A model generated the notes under the pieces. That model was not told where the DNA came from and searched no databases. It was given only the letters and a program-made list of their open reading frames with translations. Position numbers and translations under genes: made by a program. A stretch of 14,222 bases of DNA from an uncultured Candidatus Melainabacteria bacterium (GTDB lineage Bacteria; Cyanobacteriota; Vampirovibrionia; Gastranaerophilales; Gastranaerophilaceae), in NCBI GenBank assembly GCA_946622835.1, contig CAMOQI010000007.1:1-14222 (forward strand). Reading direction: 5' to 3'. Numbering within the stretch: the first letter of the stretch is position 1; the number at the start of each line of letters is the position of its first letter. This document shows positions 7,140-14,222 of this stretch, piece after piece.

Positions 7140-7571
7140 ATGAAAAAAATAATAACAATATTATTTATTATCTTTTTTAGCACAATAAACGCACAAGCAT
7201 ACGTTGTGAATTATGACATAACAGGCAGACCAACAAATGTGAGCGGATTTAACGGCAGAAACTATTACACAAAAAGCATAAACAACTTTGGTTCAAACGC
7301 TTCATTCCTGCCGCAAAACACAGAACGTGCCGGCATCAGACAGCGCCAAATCCAAAACGAAAAAGAATACCTTGAAACCCTAAAAAACACAAAAACAATA
7401 AACGTCAACGTTAACCACAACGGATATCCCGTAAATACATATTATAACAATCCATACAACAGATACTACAATCAAGGATACAACAGAGTTTACTATAACA
7501 ACGGCTATCCGTCAGGAGTCTATTACAACAACGGAAACGGAATCAGAATTCCCGGACTCAGAATGTTCTAA
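7140..7571 (+). CDS. Small secreted protein, Tyr/Asn-rich tail (paralogue 2 of a tandem pair)
   Basis: A 143-residue exported protein of unknown family. The signal peptide is about residues 1-20 (KKIITILFIIFFSTINAQA, cleaved before YVVNY). The mature start VVNYDITGRPTNVS and the core SINNFGSNASFLPQNT with AGIRQRQ match paralogue 1. The C-terminal half differs completely: it is a low-complexity Tyr/Asn/Gly region with repeated YNN, YYN and YNQGY units and ends GIRIPGLRMF. A conserved core with an exchangeable tail suggests a shared export or anchoring part and a variable effector or binding part; this is inference. The gene follows its paralogue by 87 bases, has its own AGGAG site, and stops 5 bases from the convergent exporter gene with no terminator visible between them. 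Confidence 0.78.
   Translation: MKKIITILFIIFFSTINAQAYVVNYDITGRPTNVSGFNGRNYYTKSINNFGSNASFLPQNTERAGIRQRQIQNEKEYLETLKNTKTINVNVNHNGYPVNTYYNNPYNRYYNQGYNRVYYNNGYPSGVYYNNGNGIRIPGLRMF
7275..7336 (+). repeat. Conserved core repeat, copy 2 (paralogue motif)
   Basis: Counterpart of 6771-6832. It encodes the SINNFGSNA and FLP-x-NT core of the second paralogue; the start-to-start distance between the two copies is about 504 bases. Confidence 0.75.
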
Positions 7572-7576
7572 AATCC

Positions 7577-9370
7577 TTACGCCAATGTCGGAGTTTTTGT
7601 AAACTGCGAATCGTAAAGATGTTTATATATCCCGTTTTCATTTTGGATAAGTTTATCATGTGAACCTAATTCAACCAATTCTCCGTTTTTAATGACGGCA
7701 ATTCTGTTTGCATTCTGAATAGTTGTAAGTCTATGTGCAATAACAAATACTGTTCTGTCTTTCATAAGGTTTTCAATAGCACGCTGTACAATCTTTTCAG
7801 CTTCATTATCCAAAGCACTGGTAGCCTCATCTAAAATCAAAATAGGTGAGTCTTTTAAAAATGCTCGCGCAATACCAATCCTTTGCCTTTGTCCGCCGGA
7901 TAACAATACTCCGCGTTCTCCTATGTCAGTGTCAAGACCGTCTTTTAAACTGTTTATGAAATCCTCCAGATAAGAATCCTTTACTGCTCGATTTAATTCT
8001 TCTTCCGTTGCCTTCAAGTTTCCTATCATAATATTTTCTCTTATAGTTCCACCAAACAAAAAATTATCCTGAAACACTATTGAAATATTATCCCTCAAAG
8101 ATTCAAGCGAAATGTCTCGAATATCATGACCGTCTATAGTAATACTGCCACTTTTGATATCATAAAATCTGGGAATTAAATTGACAATAGTACTTTTACC
8201 CCCGCCTGAATTACCGACAAGCGCAAATGTCTCCCCCTTATGTACAGTAAATGATACATTCTTTAATACTTGTTTTCCCTTTCTATATGCAAAATTTACA
8301 TTATTAAAACTTATTGAATCTTTTACTTCTTTTAAAATATACGGATTTTCTTTATCTTTTATTTTCGGGTCTGAATCAAGTTGTTTTACAACACGTTCCA
8401 ACGCCAAAAGTGACATTTGCATGCCTCTTGCACTGTTTCCTAAAAGTTTTATCGGAGTATATAACATAATCAATGCTGTTAAGAATGAAACGAAATTACC
8501 GCTTGTAATATGCTTTTGAGTTATCATATAACTTCCAAGAAAAATAACAACCGCAATACCCACTGATACAATAATATGCATCATAGGAGAAAGCCACGCG
8601 GTTCTTTGGGTAATTTTCATGCTAAGACCAAACATAGTATCAACATCTTTAGCAAATCTTTTTTTCTGATAATTATACAAATTATACGCTCTTACAACTT
8701 TATTACCCGCAAAAGCCTCATTATATGCAGTGATTACTTGTCCGCTTGCAGATTCTGATTTTGAAGTTGCAGAATTTATCAAAGCTCTAATTTTAGTTAA
8801 AGGAATTATCGCACACACAAGTACAATTATTGCAATAATCGCCAATTCCCAAGAGTTATAAATCAAAACTCCGATAAGAGATATTGATGAAAAAATTCTT
8901 GATATTCCTGTTTTTATATTATTCAATAAACTGCCGCAAGCTTTACTTACATCATTATTGAATTTACGCATGACATCACCCGATGTATATTTGTCAAAAT
9001 ACGCCGCATCTTTATGCATAAGAATATCATACAAATTCTTCTTCATATCAGCAGTTACTTTACCGCCAACCCATTCATTCATATACGTTGCCAGATAATT
9101 CAAAAAACCTTGAATCGTTGTAAATGCAATAATTAAAAGCGGAATATACCAAGCAGATTGTGAGGATTTATCCACCATAACAACATCCATATATGGTTTC
9201 AAAGACAAAGCAACGACTGCATCCAATGAACCGATAGGAATTGCCAGCCCAAGAGCTAATATAGTCCTGAGCCAATATTTTTTGAAATATGGCAGCACTC
9301 TTAAGTAACTTTTTATTACTTGATCTTTATCGAGTTTTTTTAATTCTTTTATCTTCTTTTTATACTTCAT
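7577..9370 (-). CDS. MsbA-like ABC exporter, fused transmembrane and ATPase domains
   Basis: A half-transporter of about 597 residues that would work as a homodimer and export lipids or other hydrophobic molecules across the inner membrane. The N-terminal half holds six transmembrane helices (ABC type I exporter fold). The ATPase half, from about residue 350, has Walker A GNSGGGKST (386-394), the Q-loop in VFQDNFLF (Q434), the ABC signature LSGGQ (490-494), Walker B LILDE (511-515), a D-loop SALD and the H-loop His in IAHRL (546). Sequence style and length resemble MsbA/lipid A flippases, but multidrug exporters look alike, so I give no gene symbol. I chose the ATG at 9370, preceded by a GGA 6 bases upstream; an in-frame TTG at 9385 would add five residues. 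TATAAT at 9402-9407 could serve as its promoter. It converges on the small secreted-protein pair. Confidence 0.93.
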   Translation of the reverse strand: MKYKKKIKELKKLDKDQVIKSYLRVLPYFKKYWLRTILALGLAIPIGSLDAVVALSLKPYMDVVMVDKSSQSAWYIPLLIIAFTTIQGFLNYLATYMNEWVGGKVTADMKKNLYDILMHKDAAYFDKYTSGDVMRKFNNDVSKACGSLLNNIKTGISRIFSSISLIGVLIYNSWELAIIAIIVLVCAIIPLTKIRALINSATSKSESASGQVITAYNEAFAGNKVVRAYNLYNYQKKRFAKDVDTMFGLSMKITQRTAWLSPMMHIIVSVGIAVVIFLGSYMITQKHITSGNFVSFLTALIMLYTPIKLLGNSARGMQMSLLALERVVKQLDSDPKIKDKENPYILKEVKDSISFNNVNFAYRKGKQVLKNVSFTVHKGETFALVGNSGGGKSTIVNLIPRFYDIKSGSITIDGHDIRDISLESLRDNISIVFQDNFLFGGTIRENIMIGNLKATEEELNRAVKDSYLEDFINSLKDGLDTDIGERGVLLSGGQRQRIGIARAFLKDSPILILDEATSALDNEAEKIVQRAIENLMKDRTVFVIAHRLTTIQNANRIAVIKNGELVELGSHDKLIQNENGIYKHLYDSQFTKTPTLA

Positions 9371-9401
9371 GAAATTTCCGTACAATCTAAATTACAATTA
9401 G

Positions 9402-9407
9402 ATTATA
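9402..9407 (-). promoter_or_regulatory. Candidate -10 box of the ABC exporter gene
   Basis: Minus-strand TATAAT, 31 bases before the preferred ATG at 9370, leaving room for an ordinary leader of about 25 bases containing GGAAA. No clear -35 box stands at 17 bases. Confidence 0.45.
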
Positions 9408-9459
9408 ACACAACAATTTAAATAGAATAAATAAAGGATGATTTTTTGTAAAATACCAT

Positions 9460-9471
9460 TATAATATAATT
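9460..9471 (+). promoter_or_regulatory. Candidate leaderless -10 element of the 9472-10110 gene
   Basis: TATAAT (9460-9465), six bases (ATAATT), then the ATG at 9472. A second overlapping TATAAT (9465-9470) is too close to the ATG to serve with this start. No Shine-Dalgarno sequence is present. Confidence 0.5.
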
Positions 9472-10110
9472 ATGAGAATAAAAGCGCTTATATATTTCAT
9501 AATTATAGGAATATGCCTCAGCACGAATTTTTGTTATGCAAAAGCTGCTCCTGAAAATTTTGAGGGAAGAGGTTATGTCGGCACCCTGCCTGATTTAAAC
9601 AGAGGGTATGAGGTTAAAGATCAGGTTAAAACCCCGCCGGAAGCAAAACCTGCAAAAGATTTTAATTCCGCAAACGAATTAAAACCCACACCCACAGATA
9701 ATCCTGCTTTTGTTAATATAATATTAAAACCGGATAAAACTTCTCCCTACTTAAACGACATATACGAAATAATTCCTATTTTAGAAAACATTAGTGACCT
9801 TATTGATGACAACGCAAATGTTCAATTATTTAATGCCAAAGTCTATTATTTCAATAAAAGTGCTGAACACCTGAGAGATAAATATAAAGATAAACCGGAA
9901 GGACAGTTTGTTTCATTTAAACGCCTAATGGACTTGAATACTCATACAAAATCCATCGCCATTTTGCGAAACGAAGCACAAAAATACAACCCCTACCTTG
10001 CATACGGCAGCGCAGGATATATTTATAACCCCAATAATATTGCACAACAAATGGAATTTCTTAAATCGGAAATTGAAGAAACTATTTTAATTTTGAAAGA
10101 TTCAAATTAA
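9472..10110 (+). CDS. Exported hypothetical protein
   Basis: A 212-residue protein of no family I recognise. The signal peptide covers residues 1-23 (hydrophobic core IKALIYFIIIGICLS, cleavage after CYA). Next come a Gly/Tyr-rich segment (GRGYVGTLPDLNRGYEV), a Pro/Lys-rich linker (KTPPEAKPAKDF and LKPTPTDNPAF), and a helix-prone domain (about residues 95-212) with a conserved-looking stretch YNPYLAYGSAGYIYNPN near the end. No lipobox is present. The envelope or periplasm is the likely location. The gene stands alone: divergent from the exporter gene and convergent on the GGDEF gene, with one base between the stop codons. The start is of the leaderless type. Confidence 0.75.
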   Translation: MRIKALIYFIIIGICLSTNFCYAKAAPENFEGRGYVGTLPDLNRGYEVKDQVKTPPEAKPAKDFNSANELKPTPTDNPAFVNIILKPDKTSPYLNDIYEIIPILENISDLIDDNANVQLFNAKVYYFNKSAEHLRDKYKDKPEGQFVSFKRLMDLNTHTKSIAILRNEAQKYNPYLAYGSAGYIYNPNNIAQQMEFLKSEIEETILILKDSN

Positions 10111-10111
10111 T

Positions 10112-10774
10112 TTAAATCTCATTCTCACAAAAAACTGTTCTGTTTCTGCCTGAGTTTTTCGCCGCATAAAGAGCATTATCGGCTTTTTGCAGAAAATCTT
10201 CTTTTGTTTTTATTTCATTACAAAATTGACACGCACCGATACTTACAGTAACATCCACCCTTTTATCTTCATAATTAAGAGCAAGTGTTTCAACTGTTTT
10301 ACGAAATCTTTCTAAAGGAATTTTGGATTGCTCTATATCTGTTTCCGTTAATATCACTACAAATTCTTCTCCCCCAAAACGGAATACCATATCTGTTTTT
10401 CTGAATGTCTGTAATGCAGCATTTGCAACCTGTTTTAATACAAAATCTCCGCATTGATGACCGTATGTATCGTTTACTCTTTTAAAATAATCTATGTCAA
10501 ATATTACAAGAGTTAATTTATTGTTATATCTTTGAGCGCGTAAAAATTCTTTTTCAAAACAACTTTCAAAATATCGCCTGTTGGACAATCCCGTTAATTC
10601 GTCTGTTATAGACAAATACTTTGTTCTGGTATAAATGTAATTTATTTGTTTTATAACTTCTAATTTATTTTCTTCCGGAATATCAAAATCCCGAATAATA
10701 TTTTCTATATTTTGCTGAATTTCATCCAGCAAACCATCCGGAATATCAAAAGATATATTTGTATTTTCTACCAT
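10112..10774 (-). CDS. Diguanylate cyclase, stand-alone GGDEF domain
   Basis: A 220-residue protein that should make cyclic di-GMP from two GTP. The GGDEF domain occupies about residues 55-217. It has DELTGLSNRRYFE at its start, the metal-binding FDID (92-95), VNDTYGHQCGD (100-110), the intact active site GGEEF (134-138), and the inhibitory I-site RKTD (125-128) five residues before it. It should therefore be catalytically active and subject to product inhibition. The N-terminal 50 residues are helix-prone (LLDEIQQNIENIIRDF, then KLEVIKQINYIYTR) and may form a coiled coil for dimerisation. No sensory or membrane domain is present, so it is cytosolic and its input is unknown. The start is set by AAGAGGAG four bases before the ATG. 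No EAL or HD-GYP phosphodiesterase is in the window. Confidence 0.93.
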   Translation of the reverse strand: MVENTNISFDIPDGLLDEIQQNIENIIRDFDIPEENKLEVIKQINYIYTRTKYLSITDELTGLSNRRYFESCFEKEFLRAQRYNNKLTLVIFDIDYFKRVNDTYGHQCGDFVLKQVANAALQTFRKTDMVFRFGGEEFVVILTETDIEQSKIPLERFRKTVETLALNYEDKRVDVTVSIGACQFCNEIKTKEDFLQKADNALYAAKNSGRNRTVFCENEI

Positions 10775-10778
10775 AAAG

Positions 10779-10822
10779 CTCCTCTTAAGAATATTTTATC
10801 ATAAAGCTCTTTTATATAACAA
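10779..10822 (-). promoter_or_regulatory. Promoter and ribosome binding site of the GGDEF gene
   Basis: Minus strand: TTGTTA (10817-10822), an 18-base spacer, and an extended -10 TGATAAAAT with hexamer at 10793-10798. AAGAGGAG (10779-10786) follows, 4 bases before the ATG at 10774. The leader would be short, about 12 bases. Confidence 0.5.
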
Positions 10823-10873
10823 TATTTTCGACACATTGCATCTAAAACTTTAATAATTCGAAAAAATTTTTAC

Positions 10874-10887
10874 AAAAGTATACTTTT
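10874..10887. promoter_or_regulatory. Perfect 14-base palindrome AAAAGTATACTTTT
   Basis: A perfect inverted repeat upstream of the GGDEF promoter and right next to the ppiC terminator. It could be a regulator-binding site, but it is AT-rich and partly shares the A/T runs of the terminator, so chance is possible. Confidence 0.3.
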
Positions 10888-10888
10888 A

Positions 10889-10916
10889 AAAAGACCCTCT
10901 TTTTTGAGGGTCTTTT
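10889..10916 (-). terminator. Intrinsic terminator of the mfd-ppiC unit
   Basis: Arms AAAAGACCCTC (10889-10899) and GAGGGTCTTTT (10906-10916) form an 11-base perfect stem with a six-base loop and a T-run on the minus strand. It begins 15 bases after the ppiC stop codon. Because it is symmetrical with A and T flanks, it could also stop plus-strand transcripts. Confidence 0.9.
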
Positions 10917-10931
10917 CTTATATTTTGTTAT

Positions 10932-12068
10932 TTATTTTTTCTTAGCTTCTTCTCTAACCTTTTGAGCCTGACCGTTTGTCATATCATCAACTTGTTTGGT
11001 CAATTTCTTCTGAATAGTTTCCGGATTATATCTTTCATCCATATATTCAATTTTAGCATCTTTTTTAGCAGCTGTTGTTAATTCATCAAGCGCTTTTACC
11101 TGTTCTTGTGACCTTAAGAAAGCTTTTATACGAGATTTAGCTTTTTCATAAGGTGTAGTTGATGCTTCTTTTCTGTCTTGTACAAATATTATATGATATC
11201 CGTACATTGTTTTTACAACATCGGTCACAGTATTCGGCTTTGCTTCAAATGCTGCTTTTGCAAATTCCGGAACCATTTGTTCTTTTGCAAAAAATCCTAA
11301 ATCTCCGCCTTGTTTTGCACTGCCCGTATCATTTGAATATTTACTTGCATACTGTGCAAATTTTGACGAATCTGCCTTCAATTCAGCATCTAATTTTTTT
11401 GCCAAATCTTCTTTTTCTTTCATCTTTTTATCAATTGTTGCTTTTAATTCTTCGACAGGAATTTCTTTTTTACCGTTATCAGTAAGCTCCATTTGCATTT
11501 GGAACGGATTTGCGGCGATAAGGATATGGGAAGCTCTCACCTGTTCCGGAGTTTTGAATGATTCCGGATGTTCTTTGTAATATTTTTCACAATCAGCATC
11601 TGTAATATTTACCTTTTTAACAGAATTTGCCAATTTCTTCATCTTAACTTGTGTTTGCAAATCTTTTTTGAAATCACTGACAGATACATTATTTGCTTTC
11701 AAGGTTTCCATTAAACGATCTTTTCCGCCAATTTGCTTGATAATTCTTTTTAATTCTTTATCAGTATCTTTTTTGGTTACTTTTATACCGCGTTTTTGAG
11801 CTTCTTGTTCCAAAACTTCTTCAATAATAAGCTGATTTACAACTTGCTGTTCCATCATAAGATACAAGAATCCGTCTTTATTTGCCTTCAAATCACCCAT
11901 CGCCGCTAACGGAGAACTGCTGAGATTTTTATCTATTAACTTATCGTATTGAGCTTGACTGATAACATTATCATTAACTTTAATAATAGCATTTTGATTT
12001 TTAACACCGCAGCCTGTAAATATAACTGCAGATAAAGCTAATGTTGCAAGTAATTTTCTAATTTTCAT
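10932..12068 (-). CDS. PpiC/parvulin-type peptidyl-prolyl isomerase lipoprotein (PrsA/SurA-like)
   Basis: A 378-residue exported foldase that should catalyse proline cis-trans isomerisation and help secreted or envelope proteins fold outside the cytoplasm. The N-terminus is a lipoprotein signal, with FTGC ending at Cys20; Phe at -3 is slightly unusual for a lipobox. Residues about 25-165 form the helical SurA/PrsA chaperone-like domain. The PPIC domain (about 173-300) shows VRASHILIA, GGDLGFF (254-260), VPEFAKAAF, and YGYHIIFVQDRK. Between HILIA and the first helix of the domain sits an extra charged segment (about residues 186-230), rich in Lys and Glu. A charged C-terminal helix follows (about 305-378). 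It lies 22 bases after mfd on the same strand, with AGAGGGA (12077-12083) 8 bases before its ATG, so the two are probably co-transcribed. Confidence 0.92.
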   Translation of the reverse strand: MKIRKLLATLALSAVIFTGCGVKNQNAIIKVNDNVISQAQYDKLIDKNLSSSPLAAMGDLKANKDGFLYLMMEQQVVNQLIIEEVLEQEAQKRGIKVTKKDTDKELKRIIKQIGGKDRLMETLKANNVSVSDFKKDLQTQVKMKKLANSVKKVNITDADCEKYYKEHPESFKTPEQVRASHILIAANPFQMQMELTDNGKKEIPVEELKATIDKKMKEKEDLAKKLDAELKADSSKFAQYASKYSNDTGSAKQGGDLGFFAKEQMVPEFAKAAFEAKPNTVTDVVKTMYGYHIIFVQDRKEASTTPYEKAKSRIKAFLRSQEQVKALDELTTAAKKDAKIEYMDERYNPETIQKKLTKQVDDMTNGQAQKVREEAKKK

Positions 12069-12076
12069 AAATAATA

Positions 12077-12083
12077 TCCCTCT
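12077..12083 (-). promoter_or_regulatory. Shine-Dalgarno site of ppiC
   Basis: AGAGGGA on the minus strand, 8 bases before the ATG at 12068, lying in the 22-base gap after the mfd stop codon. It supports translation of ppiC from an mfd-ppiC transcript. Confidence 0.7.
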
Positions 12084-12090
12084 TTCTTAT

Positions 12091-14222
12091 CTAGTATTGA
12101 TGACTAACTTTATATATATAATAAAACAAATCTGTCAAAATGTTAAATACTTCATTAAAATTTACATAAGAAGTATCTAAAACCAAAATAGAGATACCTT
12201 CTTGACAGGTTTTAGGTGCTTGAGTGTATTTTATTTTTTTTGAAATACCGTGAGGAAGTATTGATTGAATTATATTCCATTCCGGTTTTGTATATGGAGT
12301 ATAAATCCTTATACAATCTTGAGCTTCCCTTATGGCAGAAATTTTGACTTCTGTTGCGGACAATCTTAATCTTATTAGTTTTATTAAATTTTCAACACTT
12401 TCAGGCGGTTTTGCAAAACGGTCGGTCCATTCTTCCACAATATAATCCAATTCAACGGAAGATTTTACATCCGCCAAACGTTTATATTCAATCATTTTTT
12501 GATCAACAGACCCCACCCACTCATCGGGAATATATGCTGTTACATTTATATCAACAATAGTCGGAACGGTTTTTTCCGCAGCATTACCCTGCAATTCATT
12601 CACTGCTTCTTCCAACAATTCACAATATGTATCAAAACCAACATTTATCATATGTCCATGCTGTTTTGTTCCTAAAATATTCCCAACTCCTCTTATTTCA
12701 ATATCCCTCAAGGCAATTTGATAACCGCTGCCAAGAGTTGTAAATTCTTTAATTGCTTTAAGTCTGTTTGTTGCATCCGTTGAAATTTCTTTTGACTTTT
12801 TATAAAAACAATAACAATATGCCTGACGTTGAGAACGTCCTACACGTCCTCTTAATTGATACAATTGTGCTAAACCGAATTTATCCGCATCATGAATAAT
12901 CATTGTATTTGCATTTGGAATATCTATACCGTTTTCAATAATGGTTGTTGCCAATAAAATATCGTATTCATGATTTGAAAAATCAACAATAACTTCTTCT
13001 AATTCTTTTTCATTCATCTGACCATGCCCGAGTGCAATTCGTGCATTTGGTACGATATTTTGTAAAAGGGTTTTAAACTCCCTTATTGTTTCAACCCTGT
13101 TATAAAGATAGAAAACCTGCCCTTCCCTATCAAGTTCGTGTGTGATTGCATTTTTAATCATATTTTCATTCCACTCGCCAACGTATGTTTTAATAGGTAA
13201 ACGATTTTTCGGCGGGGTATTTATCACAGACATATCTTTGATTCCGGATAATGACATGTAAAGAGTTCTGGGAATCGGAGTTGCCGACATTGAAATTATA
13301 TCAATATTTTCTCGCAAAGTTTTTAATTTTTCCTTATGCCGAACTCCAAAACGATGCTCCTCATCAATAACCAATAATCCTAAATCCTTAAACACAATTC
13401 CGTCTTGTAAAAGCCTATGGGTACCTATTACAACATCACATTTGCCCGTTGCAAGATTTTTCACTGTTTCTTTTTGTTCTTTTTTTGTTCTGAAACGTGA
13501 TAATAATTCCACCTCGATCCCAAACGGTTTAAACCTTTCAGACATTGTTTGAAAATGTTGGAGCGAAAGAATTGTTGTTGGCGCAACAACCGCAACTTGT
13601 TTTCCTGATGTAACAGCTTTGAATATTGCACGCATCGCAACTTCTGTTTTTCCAAATCCCACATCACCGCATATAAGCCTATCCATAGGCTGCTCAGATT
13701 CCATATCAGCTTTTACCTGTGATATTGCTTTTAATTGATCGGGCGTTTCAACAAATTCAAAAGCTTCTTCCATTTCTATCTGCCAATTTGTATCAGGTAA
13801 AAACTGTATCCCCTGCTGCATTTTCCGCCGCGCATAAAGCCTTAAAAGGTCATATGCAATAACTTCCACCTCTTTTTTAACTCTTGCTTTTGTACTTTCC
13901 CAATCACGGCCGCCCATTTTAGAAAGTTTCGGTTTAACTGTTCCTGAACCCCTATAACGACATAATAAATTTATTTGCTCCGCAGGAATATGTAATCTGT
14001 CCTTATTTGCATATTCAATTGTCAGATAATCTTTCAACTGCCCGTCTATTTCCTGCTTTGATAAACCCTTATATATCCCAAGACCGTGAATTGTATGTAC
14101 TACAAATTCTCCTGCCTTAATGTCATTTATATTCTCAATATATTCAGGTTTTTCTTTAAAATAAGATTTCTTTGAGGCGGTTATTTCTTTTGATCGCTTG
14201 TTAAACAACTCTCTATCCGTAA
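12091..14222 (-). CDS. mfd: Transcription-repair coupling factor Mfd (N-terminal part beyond window)
   Basis: The frame runs on to the window edge (the TTG at 14208 is an internal Leu within TDRELFNKRSKE), so the gene begins outside; about 709 of some 1,150 residues are visible. Mfd is an ATP-driven DNA translocase that removes RNA polymerase stalled at lesions and recruits UvrA. Counting from that Leu, the RNA polymerase interaction domain (CarD-like) covers about 28-95 (IKAGEFVVHTIHGLGIYKGL). Walker A is GDVGFGKTE (181-189), the DEEH box is at 282-285, motif III SATPIPRTLYMSL follows at 308-320, and motif VI QLRGRVGRS is at 451-459. A C-terminal regulatory domain follows. The N-terminal UvrB-like region (UvrA contact) is missing from view. 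ppiC follows 22 bases downstream. Confidence 0.97.
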   Translation of the reverse strand, partial: TDRELFNKRSKEITASKKSYFKEKPEYIENINDIKAGEFVVHTIHGLGIYKGLSKQEIDGQLKDYLTIEYANKDRLHIPAEQINLLCRYRGSGTVKPKLSKMGGRDWESTKARVKKEVEVIAYDLLRLYARRKMQQGIQFLPDTNWQIEMEEAFEFVETPDQLKAISQVKADMESEQPMDRLICGDVGFGKTEVAMRAIFKAVTSGKQVAVVAPTTILSLQHFQTMSERFKPFGIEVELLSRFRTKKEQKETVKNLATGKCDVVIGTHRLLQDGIVFKDLGLLVIDEEHRFGVRHKEKLKTLRENIDIISMSATPIPRTLYMSLSGIKDMSVINTPPKNRLPIKTYVGEWNENMIKNAITHELDREGQVFYLYNRVETIREFKTLLQNIVPNARIALGHGQMNEKELEEVIVDFSNHEYDILLATTIIENGIDIPNANTMIIHDADKFGLAQLYQLRGRVGRSQRQAYCYCFYKKSKEISTDATNRLKAIKEFTTLGSGYQIALRDIEIRGVGNILGTKQHGHMINVGFDTYCELLEEAVNELQGNAAEKTVPTIVDINVTAYIPDEWVGSVDQKMIEYKRLADVKSSVELDYIVEEWTDRFAKPPESVENLIKLIRLRLSATEVKISAIREAQDCIRIYTPYTKPEWNIIQSILPHGISKKIKYTQAPKTCQEGISILVLDTSYVNFNEVFNILTDLFYYIYKVSHQY

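Noticed and set aside
7430..7550. Tyr/Asn-rich repeats at the end of the second secreted paralogue as a CRISPR or DNA satellite
   Set aside because: The repetition is at the protein level (YNN, YYN units); the DNA units are irregular and lie within a coding frame.
8181..8519. A 112-residue plus-strand open frame inside the ABC exporter gene
   Set aside because: It lies antisense to the conserved ATPase and transmembrane coding region and has no independent support.
9371..9385. TTG start at 9385 for the ABC exporter
   Set aside because: The ATG at 9370 is five codons downstream and has a GGA at a suitable distance, so it is the simpler start; the TTG remains possible.
11159..11485. A 108-residue plus-strand open frame inside ppiC
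   Set aside because: It lies antisense to the PPIC domain and is Leu/Gln-rich, reflecting the reverse of Lys/Glu-rich codons.

Overview
The window is a 14.2 kb, AT-rich, gene-dense stretch of a bacterial chromosome. It carries housekeeping genes (ffh, era, mfd), a set of exported proteins, an MsbA-type exporter, a TspO-family membrane protein and a stand-alone diguanylate cyclase. No mobile element, CRISPR array, tRNA or rRNA was seen, and no gap between genes reaches 300 bases. The low GC, an AMIN-like envelope domain, the MsbA-like exporter, the lipoprotein PpiC foldase and families of small exported proteins of unknown function would fit a gut-type non-photosynthetic relative of Cyanobacteria (Vampirovibrionia/Melainabacteria, order Gastranaerophilales). 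This placement is an inference from overall gene character. A low-GC Gram-negative from another phylum cannot be excluded.

Layout, left to right. The 3' three quarters of ffh (+) converges on era (-). A divergent gap follows, then a 687-residue exported and membrane-spanning protein with an AMIN-like domain (+). A strong hairpin terminator sits only 15 bases before a solute-binding protein gene (+). That gene ends one base from a convergent gene for a protein with a C-terminal membrane hairpin (-). After a divergent gap come tspO (+) and two tandem paralogous genes for small secreted proteins (+). These converge, 5 bases apart, on an MsbA-like ABC exporter gene (-). Another divergent gap leads to an exported hypothetical gene (+), which ends one base from a convergent GGDEF gene (-). 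The window closes with ppiC and the 3' two thirds of mfd, an apparent mfd-ppiC operon (-) with its own terminator.

The genes form mostly single-gene or two-gene units rather than one pathway. A common theme is the cell envelope: protein targeting (Ffh), an exported foldase (PpiC), a lipid-type exporter, an AMIN protein and several exported or anchored proteins. The most notable non-coding pattern concerns translation starts. Four genes (era, the 5352-6029 gene, tspO and the 9472 gene) have a -10-like hexamer exactly 6 bases before the ATG and no Shine-Dalgarno sequence. This would put the transcript start on the start codon and make the mRNAs leaderless. Several other genes in the same window have clear Shine-Dalgarno sites, so two initiation modes seem to coexist.
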